Shown piece after piece: positions 24,609 through 33,116 of a stretch of DNA of 64,000 bases. The notes below the pieces were generated by a model. That model ran no database searches, was not told the origin of the DNA, and worked only from the letters and a program-made list of their open reading frames with translations. Position numbers and translations under genes: made by a program. How positions within the stretch are numbered: position 1 is the stretch's first letter; each line of letters starts with the position of its first letter. This DNA is from PALSA-505 sp035308365 (GTDB lineage: Bacteria; Actinomycetota; Actinomycetes; Streptosporangiales; Streptosporangiaceae): assembly GCA_035308365.1 (NCBI GenBank), contig DATGGU010000035.1:1-64000 (forward strand), given 5' to 3'.

Positions 24609-25928
24609 GTGCGGATAAGCATCCTAGGCGGCGGCGGATTCCGGGTTCCGCTGATCTGCCGCGAACTCGCCGCCAGCGGCCTGCCCGCTGACGAGGTCGT
24701 GCTGTTCGACGTCTCGGCCGCCCGGCTTCAGGTGATCACCGATGTGCTGGCAGGCGACGGCCTGCCGTTGCGCACGACCACCGACCTGGACACCGCGCTG
24801 CGCGGGACCGATCTTATCTTCGCCGCGCTCCGGGTGGGCGGCCTCGACGGCCGGGTCAGGGATGAGCGGAGCGCGCTGGACCTGGGGATACTCGGGCAGG
24901 AAACCGTGGGTGCGGGTGGGCTGTCGAAGGCGGCCAGGACGGTGCCCGTGGTGGACGCGATCGCCCGGCGGATCGCGGAGCTGGCCCCCGGGGCCTGGGT
25001 TGTCTCGATGACCAACCCGGCCGGCATCGTCACCGAGGTCATGGCCGCCAGTTTGGGACCGCGGGTGATCGGGGTCTGCGACTCGCCGATCGGGCTGGTC
25101 CGCCGGGCCTGCGCCGCGGCGGGTGTCGATCCTGGCCCATCGCTGGCCCGGGTGACCGACCGGGTCGAGGTCGACTACCTGGGGCTCAATCACCTCGGCT
25201 GGCTGCGCGGGCTGGTGGCCAACGGGACCGACCTGCTGCCCGGGCTGCTGGCCGATCCGGCCCGGCTCGCCACCATCGAAGAGGGCAGCCTGTTCGGCCC
25301 CGGCCTGCTGGCCGCGCTAGGCACGATCCCCAATGAGTACCTGTACTGGTACTACGCAGAGCGGGAGGCACTGCGCGCCCTCACCCGGGCCGGGCAGACC
25401 AGGGGTGAGCACGTCCGGGCCAGGCAGCGCGAGTTCTACGCGGCAGCGGCCGCGGACCCCGGCCAGGCCCCGAAACTGTGGGCGCAGGCCAGGGACGAGC
25501 GCACCCGCAGTTACTTCGCGGAGCTGAGGACGGGTGAGCGGAATGCCGCCGACGTGGCGGCGGGCGGGTATGAGTCCATCGCGCTCGGGCTGGCGGCGGC
25601 GCTGACCGGTGCGGGCCAGGCGCGGCTGATCCTGAACGTGCGCAACGGCGGCACGGTCACCGCGCTCGCCCCCGACGCGGTCATTGAGACCGTGTGCCAG
25701 GTGAGCAGGGACGGGGCGGTGCCGCTGCCGGTCAGGGCGCCGTCCGATCATGAGCTGGGCCTGATGTGCACGGTGAAGAGCTGCGAGCGCTCAATCATCA
25801 CCGCGGCCCTGACCGGCTCCGTCACCGCGGCGCTGCGGGCGTTCGCACTGCACCCCCTGGTCGCCTCGCTGGACGCCGCCCGCGCACTGGCCGCCGCCGC
25901 GGTGGACGGCGCGGCCGCGGCGCGCTAA
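24609..25928 (+). CDS. Glycoside hydrolase family 4 (6-phospho-beta-glucosidase-like)
   Basis: A 439-residue protein from GTG 24609. GH4 enzymes use NAD and a divalent metal and act by oxidation-elimination at C3. The NAD-binding start reads VRISILGGGGFRVPLICREL. Further family motifs are SMTNPAGIVTEV, GVCDSPIGLVRRAC and VDYLGLNHLGWLRGL, where Cys, Asn and His bind the metal. The LNHLGW form is typical of the 6-phospho-beta-glucosidase branch rather than the alpha-galactosidase/glucuronidase branch. The gene is divergent from a sugar kinase and upstream of an importer set, so the region looks like a small disaccharide-use locus. GH4 needs phosphorylated substrates, which the kinase could supply. 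Confidence 0.9.
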   Translation: MRISILGGGGFRVPLICRELAASGLPADEVVLFDVSAARLQVITDVLAGDGLPLRTTTDLDTALRGTDLIFAALRVGGLDGRVRDERSALDLGILGQETVGAGGLSKAARTVPVVDAIARRIAELAPGAWVVSMTNPAGIVTEVMAASLGPRVIGVCDSPIGLVRRACAAAGVDPGPSLARVTDRVEVDYLGLNHLGWLRGLVANGTDLLPGLLADPARLATIEEGSLFGPGLLAALGTIPNEYLYWYYAEREALRALTRAGQTRGEHVRARQREFYAAAAADPGQAPKLWAQARDERTRSYFAELRTGERNAADVAAGGYESIALGLAAALTGAGQARLILNVRNGGTVTALAPDAVIETVCQVSRDGAVPLPVRAPSDHELGLMCTVKSCERSIITAALTGSVTAALRAFALHPLVASLDAARALAAAAVDGAAAAR

Positions 25929-26131
25929 ACCCGCGGGCGGCGCGGTTGGCGAGTACCGGCCATTGCCGGCGGCCGGGGCCTGTCTGTGACGTCAGGGTGA
26001 CGTGTTGCCCGCTAGCGTCGTGCCTAAAATCCGGCGACCCCCGGAGGCTGCGCACCTGGCGAGTATCGGAACATCACCCGCGGCTGGTGGCTTGGCGAGC
26101 ACATCTATCGTTATCGTAATTTTATTACCTT

Positions 26132-26141
26132 GTTCATGAAC
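26132..26141. promoter_or_regulatory. Palindrome in AT-rich promoter region of sugar importer
   Basis: GTTCATGAAC is a perfect 10-bp palindrome, 28 bp before the importer start. It sits at the edge of the most AT-rich patch of the area (26104-26140), which also holds the near-repeat TATCGTTATCG. The position suits an operator overlapping the promoter of the ABC importer, as LacI-type regulators would use. No regulator gene is adjacent. Confidence 0.35.
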
Positions 26142-26169
26142 CGTACGGAGAGTGTTATCGGAGGTCAGG

Positions 26170-27489
26170 GTGCGCATTCACGGACGAGCGGCCCAGGTGG
26201 CCCGGGTTTCCCGGCGGCAGGCCATGATCGCCAGCGCGGCGCTGATCGCCCTGGCGGCCACGGCGTGCAGTAGTTCCGCCAATCCCCCGGCGGGGAAGAC
26301 GGTCACGATCACCTACTGGACGTCGAGCAGCCAGGCCCAGATCAACTACCTGGACTCGCACTTCAACGCCACGCACTCCGGCATCAAGGTATCCGGCCAG
26401 TACATCGCCAGTGCGGACGACACCACGGCCAAGGAGGTATCGGCGATCAAGACCGGCACCGAGCCGAACGTGGTGATCGGGCAGGATCCCTCGGCCCTGC
26501 CACTGCTGGCCCAGAGCGGCAAGGTGGTGAACCTGAGCCAGCCCCTGGCCTCGGCGACCGCCGGCCTGTATCCGGGGATCAGGCCCGCCCTGTTCTACAA
26601 GGGCCAGCAACTCGGCATGGCTCTCGGCGGCGTCGGCGACTACGTGCTGTTCTACAACAAGAAGGACTTCGCCAAGGCCGGCCTCAGCGGGCCGCCGGCC
26701 ACCTGGACCCAGCTGGAGTCCGACGCCGTGAAGCTGTCCGGCCCGGCCAAGCATCACTACGGGATCTACATCCCGTGGGGGACCGCGGAGTGGATCTCCT
26801 ACGAATGGGAGGGGCTGCTGTGGGCGAACGGCGGGCAGTTCCTCAACCCGGCGGGCACCAAGGTCGCCTTCGACAGCCCGGCCGGCGTCCAGGCCCTGAC
26901 CACCTGGGTCAACCTGGTCCGTAAGGACCACGCGGCGCCCACCACCAGCTTCGCCCAGGCGGGCAGCTACGACGGCGCCCCGGCCTTCGCCAGCGACGCG
27001 GTGTCCATGATCATCGACGGCCAGTGGGCGGTGTCGGAGTTCAACACGGCCAAGGTCGACTACGGGGTGGCGCCGGTCCCGGCCGGCACCTCGGGACACT
27101 CGGCCACCAACATCGGCATCGGTGTGGCCTCCGTGTTCGACCATGGCACGACCGCGAACAACGCGGCCATCACGTTCGTGCAATGGCTGGCCCAGCCCGC
27201 CCAGGGCGCCTACCTGACCGCGGAAAGCAGCGGCCTGCCCAGCGCCCCGGCGCAACTGAACGAGACGGCGGTCAAGCACGAGGCCGCCACCCAGCCGACC
27301 TACCAGGTCTTCGCCAACCAGCTCAAGACCGGGCACACCAGGCCGACGGTGCCTGCCTACACCGCGATCTCGCTCGACCTGGCCACCGAGATAAACGACG
27401 CGCTGACCGGCAGCGTGACCCCGGCCCAGGCGCTGGCCAAGGCCGCCACCGAGGGCAACCAGGCCATCTCCAGCGGGACCGGCTCGTAG
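26170..27489 (+). CDS. Sugar ABC transporter, extracellular solute-binding lipoprotein
   Basis: A 439-residue product from GTG 26170, with GGAGG a few bases upstream. VSRRQAMIASAALIALAATAC is a signal sequence with a twin-Arg-like start and a lipobox ending at Cys33, so the mature protein is lipid-anchored outside the membrane. The rest is a family 1 binding protein (VTITYWTSSSQAQINYLD, WEGLLWANGGQFLNPAGTK, VSMIIDGQWAVSEF). It captures oligosaccharides and delivers them to the permeases at 27565 and 28586. No ATPase gene is linked. In actinomycetes such importers commonly share one MsiK-type ATPase encoded elsewhere. Confidence 0.93.
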   Translation: MRIHGRAAQVARVSRRQAMIASAALIALAATACSSSANPPAGKTVTITYWTSSSQAQINYLDSHFNATHSGIKVSGQYIASADDTTAKEVSAIKTGTEPNVVIGQDPSALPLLAQSGKVVNLSQPLASATAGLYPGIRPALFYKGQQLGMALGGVGDYVLFYNKKDFAKAGLSGPPATWTQLESDAVKLSGPAKHHYGIYIPWGTAEWISYEWEGLLWANGGQFLNPAGTKVAFDSPAGVQALTTWVNLVRKDHAAPTTSFAQAGSYDGAPAFASDAVSMIIDGQWAVSEFNTAKVDYGVAPVPAGTSGHSATNIGIGVASVFDHGTTANNAAITFVQWLAQPAQGAYLTAESSGLPSAPAQLNETAVKHEAATQPTYQVFANQLKTGHTRPTVPAYTAISLDLATEINDALTGSVTPAQALAKAATEGNQAISSGTGS

Positions 27490-27564
27490 GGCGGCGGGGC
27501 CAGCCAGCGGCCGGGCACCGGTGAACCGTCCTCACGGCGTGGCGCAGTGAGGAGGGATGGGGAG

Positions 27565-28569
27565 GTGGGTGTGGGCTTGGTGCGCCCGCGCAGTTCGATC
27601 GCCCCGGCCGCCGCCAGGGCGGGATGGCGCCAGGCCCGGGGTCCCGCGGGCGGGCGGGCGCGCCGGGCCCGAGGCGGTCCGGCCGGCGGGCGGGCGTGCC
27701 GGTGGGGAACCGCGTACGCCTTCATCTTCCCGGTGCTCGCGCTGACTGTCATCTTCTCGGTGCTGCCGCTGGTGCTGGTGTTCCAGCGCAGCCTGTACCG
27801 CGGGAACATCTTCGGCACCAATCTGAGCTTCGCCGGGCTGGCCAACTACCGCGCGGTGTTCAGCACCGGCGGCGGCCACGCGCTGATCGTCACGGCCACC
27901 TTCACGGCCGGATTCGTGGCGGTGTGCATGCTGATCGGGTTCGCCATCGCACTGCTGCTGGACGTCAAGCTGCCCGGGCTGAAACAGGTGCGGGCGTTCT
28001 TCATCATCCCGATGGTGGTGCCCGCGGTGGCCACCGCCTTCATCTGGTTCACCCTGTTCCAGCCGGACACCGGACTGTTCAACCGGGTGCTGTCCACCGC
28101 CGGGCTGCCGCAGGCCACACTGTCCACGCCGAGCACCGCGCTGATAGCGGTGATCGCCTTCGGCGCGTGGCAGTTCTTCGGCGAGGTGGTGCTGCTCTAC
28201 CTGGCCGCGCTGAAGGCACTGCCGCAAGATCTGCTCGAGGCGGCCAGCATAGACGGAGCCGGCGCCTGGCAGCGGCTGCGGTACATACGCTGGCCCCTGC
28301 TGCGGCACCAGACCGCGCTGATCGCCATCATCACCACGCTCAACGGGCTGCAGACCTTCACCCAGATTTACGTGCTCACCAACGGCGGCCCGCAGGGGGC
28401 CACCCAGACCGCGCTCTACTACGTGTACCAGGAGGCATTCGGCCTCGGCGCGGGCGGCTCGGTCGGGCTGGCCGACGCGATGGCTGTGCTGTTGTTCCTC
28501 ATCTCGCTGCTGATCACCATTGGCCAGCTCACCGTGATCGGCCGCACCGCCAAGACGGTGGGCGCGTGA
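27565..28569 (+). CDS. Sugar ABC transporter permease, MalF/UgpA-like
   Basis: An approximately 334-residue permease. GTG codons at 27547, 27565 and 27571 are all possible starts. AGGAGG-like and GGGGAGG sequences favour 27565 or 27571. After a basic low-complexity N-terminus come six membrane segments, starting AYAFIFPVLALTVIFSVLPL. The cytoplasmic EAA loop that contacts the ATPase reads EAASIDGAGAWQRLRYIRWP. It follows the binding lipoprotein by 75 bp and precedes the second permease by 16 bp, so the three form one operon. Binding-protein-dependent uptake of a carbohydrate is the safe prediction. Confidence 0.92.
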   Translation: MGVGLVRPRSSIAPAAARAGWRQARGPAGGRARRARGGPAGGRACRWGTAYAFIFPVLALTVIFSVLPLVLVFQRSLYRGNIFGTNLSFAGLANYRAVFSTGGGHALIVTATFTAGFVAVCMLIGFAIALLLDVKLPGLKQVRAFFIIPMVVPAVATAFIWFTLFQPDTGLFNRVLSTAGLPQATLSTPSTALIAVIAFGAWQFFGEVVLLYLAALKALPQDLLEAASIDGAGAWQRLRYIRWPLLRHQTALIAIITTLNGLQTFTQIYVLTNGGPQGATQTALYYVYQEAFGLGAGGSVGLADAMAVLLFLISLLITIGQLTVIGRTAKTVGA

Positions 28570-28585
28570 GCCGGGGGAGGCGCCG

Positions 28586-29410
28586 ATGCGGATGAGGCTG
28601 GCCGGGCGGGCCGCCGTCTATACCCTGGTCACTGTCTCGGTGCTGGTCGTGCTCTTCCCGCTGCTGTGGATGCTGGCGGCGGCGCTGAAGACCAACGGCG
28701 AGATCATCGACCCACAGGCACCGCTGATCCCCCTCCACCCGCAGTGGCGGAACATATCCGACGCGTGGACCGCGGCACCGTTCGGCAGGTTCTTTCTAAA
28801 TTCGGCGATTTTCAGCGTGGTTACCACGGCCGGCCAGATCGCCACCGGAATGCTGGCCGGGTACGCGTTCGCCATGTATGACTTTCCCGGTAAGCGGGTG
28901 CTGTTCTACCTGGTGCTGAGTGGGCTGATGATCCCGTTCACCGTGGTACTGGTTCCGGTGGTCCAGTTGCTCGCCGACGTCGGGTGGGTAAACACCTACC
29001 AGGGGCTTATCGTGCCGAACCTGGCGTCCGCGCTGGGCGCCTTCCTGTACCGGCAGTTCTTCCTCGGCGTCCCGCTCGAACTCGGCGAGGCGGCCCGGAT
29101 CGACGGCGCCTCGGAGTGGCGCATCTTCCTAAAGGTCTACCGCCCGCTGGCCCAGCCGATGACCGCGGCGTTCATGATCATCGCTTTCCTGCAGAACTGG
29201 AACAACTTCCTGTTCCCGCTGGTGGTGACCAGCAGCGAGAACCTGATGATGGTGTCGCAGGGGCTGACGATCTTCAGCGGCCAGATCAGCAAGGTGTCCT
29301 ACAACCTGCTCATGGCCGGCTCCCTCATCGCCGTCGTCCCCGTCCTGGTCGTGGCCATGGTCGCGCAGCGCCGGGTAGTCGAAGGCCTCACCCTCGGCGC
29401 GGTCCGCTGA
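28586..29410 (+). CDS. Sugar ABC transporter permease, MalG/UgpE-like
   Basis: A 274-residue permease starting at ATG 28586 with GGGGGAGG five bases upstream. It has six membrane segments (first YTLVTVSVLVVLFPLLWMLA). The EAA loop reads EAARIDGASEWRIFLKVYRP. The family hallmark near the N-terminus, LKTNGEII, matches carbohydrate permeases of the CUT1 class. It pairs with the permease at 27565. It is the last gene of the importer operon and converges on the carboxylase gene at 29479, with no clear hairpin in the 68-bp gap. Confidence 0.93.
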   Translation: MRMRLAGRAAVYTLVTVSVLVVLFPLLWMLAAALKTNGEIIDPQAPLIPLHPQWRNISDAWTAAPFGRFFLNSAIFSVVTTAGQIATGMLAGYAFAMYDFPGKRVLFYLVLSGLMIPFTVVLVPVVQLLADVGWVNTYQGLIVPNLASALGAFLYRQFFLGVPLELGEAARIDGASEWRIFLKVYRPLAQPMTAAFMIIAFLQNWNNFLFPLVVTSSENLMMVSQGLTIFSGQISKVSYNLLMAGSLIAVVPVLVVAMVAQRRVVEGLTLGAVR

Positions 29411-29478
29411 CCGGCTCATCTGGAAACAAGCCGGCCACGCCGTCAGCAATCTCCGGCAAGCTGATTAAGAGCACCCAG

Positions 29479-31077
29479 TCACAACGGAACGTTGCCGTGC
29501 TTGCGTTGTGGCGCAGACTTACGTTTGCCGCGCAACATGGCCAGCCCGGAGGCGACCGCCGCGCGGGTATGGGCCGGATCGATCACGTCATCAACCAGCC
29601 CACGCTCGGCCGCATAGTAGGGATGCACCAGCTTTTCGACATATTCCTTCACCAGGTTGGCACGCAACTGTGCCGGGTCGTCCGCTGCGGCCAGCTCCTT
29701 ACGGAAAATTATGTTCACAGCGGCCTCGGCGCCCATCACGGCGATTTCGTTCGTCGGCCAGGCGAGGGATAGATCCGTTCCGATCGAACGCGAATCCATC
29801 ACAATATAAGCGCCGCCGTAAGCCTTGCGCAGGATAACCTGGATGCGCGGCACGGTCGCCTCACAGTAAGCGTAAAGCAGTTTGGCGCCGTGCCGGATCA
29901 CACCTTGATATTCCTGGTCGGTGCCCGGGAGAAAGCCCGGCACATCGACCAGCGTCACCAGCGGGATGCCGAAGGCATCGCAGAACCGTACGAACCGGGC
30001 GGCTTTCTGCGACGCGGCGGCGTCGAGCGTGCCGGCCAGCACGGCGGGCTGGTTCCCGACGATCGCGACGACTTCCCCCTTGATCCGCGCAAGGGCGCAG
30101 ATGATGTTCTGCGCCCAGCCCTCGTGTACCTCGAGGAAGTCCCCGTCGTCGACGATCTCGGCGACCACCAGCCGCATGTCATATGGCTTGCCCGGATCAT
30201 GAGGGACAAGCTCGGCGAGCCGGGGCCGTTCGTCCGCCCCCGGCCCGCACGGTACCGGGCTGGGCGGATCGAGGTTGTTGCCGGGCAGCAGTGTGACGAG
30301 ATAACGCACATCCTGCAGGCAGTTTTCCTCATCGTCGTAAACGAAGGTAGCCAGCCCCGACCGCCAGCCATGGACGTCCGCGCCGCCGAGTTCAGCATGG
30401 CTCACCCGCTCGCCGGTCACGGTCGCGACCACGTCCGGCCCGGTCAGGTACATGTATGAGCTGTCACGAACCATGAAAATGAAGTCGCTCAGCGCGGGAG
30501 AGTAGGCGGCTCCGCCGGCGCACGGTCCGAGGATCACGCTGATCTGGGGTATCACCCCGGAAGCCTGGACATTGCGCCGGAATATCCCCCCGTAGCCGTC
30601 GAGGGCGGCCACGCCTTCCTGGATCCGCGCGCCCGCGCCATCGTTGAGCGCGATGACCGGGCAGCCGGCCGCCAGCGCCAGATCCATGGTCTTGTGGATC
30701 TTGGCCGCGTGCGCCGTGCCGAGCGAGCCTCCGAAGATGGCGAAGTCCTGTGCGTAGACGAACACCCGGCGGTCTTCGATCGTGCCGGAACCGGCGACGA
30801 CGCCGTCGCCGTGCGGCCGGTGCGCTTCGGGCTTCAGGCCTTCCGCGGGCTGGCGGCGGTACATGTCGATCTCGACGAACGAGCCCTCGTCGAGCAGGAG
30901 GTCGAGCCGCTCGCGGGCAGTACGTTTGCCCAGCCTGTGCTGACGGCCGATGGCCTCGGGGTTTCCGGCGGCGATCCGGTCGCGCAAGGCGGCCCGCTGC
31001 TGTATGAGCTGGCGCATCGTGGCCCCGTCCTGGCCCAGGGTGGCGTCGGCGCAGGCGCGGTCAGGCAACCCGCTCAC
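29479..31077 (-). CDS. Acyl-CoA carboxylase, beta (carboxyltransferase) subunit
   Basis: A 532-residue carboxyltransferase that moves the carboxyl group from biotin to acetyl- or propionyl-CoA, giving malonyl- or methylmalonyl-CoA. RLGKRTARERLDLLLDEGSF opens the N-terminal half, GGSLGTAHAAKIHKTMDLAL and ILGPCAGGAAYSPALSDFIF form the acyl-CoA oxyanion region, and VDVPGFLPGTDQEYQGVIRHGAKLLYAY-type sequence (about 385-412) forms the biotin site. The start is GTG 31077, 17 bp inside the end of the upstream AraC-family gene, so the two are coupled. No biotin-carrying alpha subunit is nearby. It could serve primary metabolism or supply extender units. Confidence 0.92.
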   Translation of the reverse strand: MSGLPDRACADATLGQDGATMRQLIQQRAALRDRIAAGNPEAIGRQHRLGKRTARERLDLLLDEGSFVEIDMYRRQPAEGLKPEAHRPHGDGVVAGSGTIEDRRVFVYAQDFAIFGGSLGTAHAAKIHKTMDLALAAGCPVIALNDGAGARIQEGVAALDGYGGIFRRNVQASGVIPQISVILGPCAGGAAYSPALSDFIFMVRDSSYMYLTGPDVVATVTGERVSHAELGGADVHGWRSGLATFVYDDEENCLQDVRYLVTLLPGNNLDPPSPVPCGPGADERPRLAELVPHDPGKPYDMRLVVAEIVDDGDFLEVHEGWAQNIICALARIKGEVVAIVGNQPAVLAGTLDAAASQKAARFVRFCDAFGIPLVTLVDVPGFLPGTDQEYQGVIRHGAKLLYAYCEATVPRIQVILRKAYGGAYIVMDSRSIGTDLSLAWPTNEIAVMGAEAAVNIIFRKELAAADDPAQLRANLVKEYVEKLVHPYYAAERGLVDDVIDPAHTRAAVASGLAMLRGKRKSAPQRKHGNVPL

Positions 31078-31951
31078 CTGGCGTTCCGGAGGCGAAGGCT
31101 GGCACCCGAAGCTGCTCGGCCGCCGGGCCGGGCGCCGGGTAACAGGTGCAGCGGATCTCCTGGCGCTCGAGTCCGGGCACCGCGAAGAGGATGGGCAGGT
31201 CGGTGGGACGCCTGGCGCGCAGGGTGACGTCGATGGTGGTCATCGCGCCCGCCGTGAGTTTCACCGACCCCTGCCCGCCCACCAGCAGGGACCTGCGCCG
31301 CCACGGTTCGGGGTCAACGCTGTCGGCGACCGCCACGGCCCGGATGAACCACTCCCCCGGCGGGACTTTTTCCAGCCGGTAGCTGGTCACGCAGGACGCG
31401 CACGTCTCGACGGTCACCGAAGACACCGGCCGGCGCTGGACGATCGGCGTTTCGAAGGCCCCGAGGAAGACGCGGGCCACCGCGCAGTCGGCGGGCAGCG
31501 CCACCGTCCCGGTCACGGTGCCATGGGGCGTGGTTGCGGCCGGTGAAGTGCCATAGGGCATGGTGCCGGCACAGAAAGCACCGCGGGCCGGCGATGACCG
31601 CCGGGCCGGGTCAGCAGGCTCGTTCACGCCCTCCAGCCACATGCGGCGGAACCGGGTCGGCGAGGTGCCCACGCTCTCGGTGAACCGGTTTGTGAAAGAG
31701 CCCAGGCTGTTGTACCCGACCGCCAGCGATATATCCGTGACGCTTAGCGAGGTCGACACGAGCAAGCGTTTAGCCTGGTATATGCGGACGGCCGAGAGAA
31801 ACCTGCCTGGCGAGACACCTGTAGCACCTCTGAAAACCCGGGAAAAATGAAATCTGCTGAGTATTGCGCTTTGCGCGATGTCGGTCAGTGACAAAGGCTC
31901 ACTGTAGCTTCGCCATATGCACGCTATTGCGCTTTCTACCGCGTCGTGCAT
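31061..31951 (-). CDS. AraC-family regulator with N-terminal DNA-binding domain and beta-sandwich tail
   Basis: A 296-residue protein in which the AraC/XylS double helix-turn-helix comes first (about 15-105: LSLTDIAQSAILSRFHFSRV and SLSVTDISLAVGYNSLGSF, ending SPTRFRRMW). The usual order has the DNA-binding part last. After a Pro/Ala-rich linker comes a region of about 140 residues (TVTGTVALPADCAVARVFLG, CASCVTSYRLEKVPPGEW, SVKLTAGAMTTIDVTLRAR) that looks like a carboxypeptidase-regulatory or transthyretin-like beta-sandwich, possibly the effector domain. It overlaps the carboxylase start by 17 bp and probably controls that gene. It has its own promoter region upstream (31952-32292). Confidence 0.82.
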   Translation of the reverse strand: MHDAVESAIACIWRSYSEPLSLTDIAQSAILSRFHFSRVFRGATGVSPGRFLSAVRIYQAKRLLVSTSLSVTDISLAVGYNSLGSFTNRFTESVGTSPTRFRRMWLEGVNEPADPARRSSPARGAFCAGTMPYGTSPAATTPHGTVTGTVALPADCAVARVFLGAFETPIVQRRPVSSVTVETCASCVTSYRLEKVPPGEWFIRAVAVADSVDPEPWRRRSLLVGGQGSVKLTAGAMTTIDVTLRARRPTDLPILFAVPGLERQEIRCTCYPAPGPAAEQLRVPAFASGTPGERVA

Positions 31952-32292
31952 CGAATTCCTCCCCGCTTCTGGCGTGTGGTACTTGAACTGTGCAACGCCG
32001 TGCTAGAGCGCGGATAAAGCGCCGGTGCAGCCCCAGTGGAGGCTGGCTAAGTGCCAATAATTTGGCCCGCTGCCCGGCCAGAGCAAAACGTAAAACGTGC
32101 CACCGCAGCCGACAAAAAATGGCCATACTGGCCTCCTGGCCGTTACCGGTTACCCATTTGCTCGTCCCGGCGAGCCGGGACCGCAGGTCAGGGCCGGGCC
32201 CGTGATAGCCCGCAATCCAGGAGATGTGCGGACACCACCGGGCATTCCAGGATCTTCGTGTGCAAACTCACCACCCCGGCGAAGGAGGATCC
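31952..32292. other. Divergent intergenic region
   Basis: This 341-bp stretch separates the leftward AraC-type regulator from the rightward TIGR03084 gene. It contains an AT-richer patch at 32080-32160 with the direct repeat AAAACGTAAAACGT and a GGCCATACTGGCC-like partial palindrome. An ideal AAGGAGG lies at 32282-32288 for the rightward gene. No coding frame or RNA is apparent. Confidence 0.5.
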
Positions 32293-33111
32293 GTGAGCGC
32301 TCCGCACGACGTTTACGCAGACCTGGTAGCGGAGGGCGAGGCCGTCGACAAGCTCGTGGCCGGCCTCCCCCCGGAGGGGTGGGCCCGGCAGACCCCGGCG
32401 CCCGGGTGGACGATCGCCCACCAGATCGCTCACCTCGCCTCGGTCGCCCGGCTCGTGGGGACGGCGGCAGCCGATCCGGAAGCGTTCAAGGCGCAAGCTT
32501 CGCAGGCCGGCACCGACTTCGACGCCGCGGTGAATGCCATCCTCCAGCCCTACCTGGCCTTGCCTACCGAGGAACTGCTCACCCGCTGGCGTGCCGATCG
32601 CACGGCGGCCACCAAGGCGCTCGCCGCGGTGCCACCGGACCAGCTCGTCCCCTGGCTGGCCAGGCCGCTTCCGCCCAGCATCCTCGCCAGCGCGGGAATC
32701 ATGGAACTCTTCGCACACGGCCAGGACATCGCCGACGCGCTCATGACCAGCCGTGAATACGACGACCGCATCGGGCATCTCGCCGCGTTCGCGGTCCGAG
32801 TCTGGGACTTTGGCTACCTGTTCCGGGGGCTGACACCGCCGGATGTCGCGTTCAGGTTCGAGCTCACCGCTCCATCCGGTCAGCTGTGGGAGTTCGGGCC
32901 GGCCGACTCGCCGGAGCGGATCACCGGCCCGGCCGTCGACTTCTGCCTGCTGGTGACCAGGCGCCGCCACCGCGCCGACCTCGCGCTGACCGCGTCCGGC
33001 GCCGAAGCCGACCGCTGGATGGACATCGCCCAGGCTTACCGCGGCACTCCGGGCCCGGGCCGGTCCCCCGGCCAGTTCAGCACGTCACCAGCCGCCACAA
33101 CGGCCCGCTAG
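32293..33111 (+). CDS. TIGR03084-family metal-binding protein (DinB / maleylpyruvate-isomerase-like)
   Basis: A 272-residue protein from GTG 32293 with AAGGAGG upstream. The N-terminal four-helix domain shows LVAGLPPEGWARQTPAPGWT and IAHQIAHLASV, the DinB/mycothiol-dependent fold with metal-binding His, plus FAHGQDIADAL. The C-terminal end DRWMDIAQAYRGTPGPGR is diagnostic of TIGR03084. The family probably acts in mycothiol-dependent chemistry, but no reaction has been fixed to my knowledge. It converges on the sigma factor gene with only 5 bp between stops. Confidence 0.85.
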   Translation: MSAPHDVYADLVAEGEAVDKLVAGLPPEGWARQTPAPGWTIAHQIAHLASVARLVGTAAADPEAFKAQASQAGTDFDAAVNAILQPYLALPTEELLTRWRADRTAATKALAAVPPDQLVPWLARPLPPSILASAGIMELFAHGQDIADALMTSREYDDRIGHLAAFAVRVWDFGYLFRGLTPPDVAFRFELTAPSGQLWEFGPADSPERITGPAVDFCLLVTRRRHRADLALTASGAEADRWMDIAQAYRGTPGPGRSPGQFSTSPAATTAR

Positions 33112-33116
33112 GTCAG

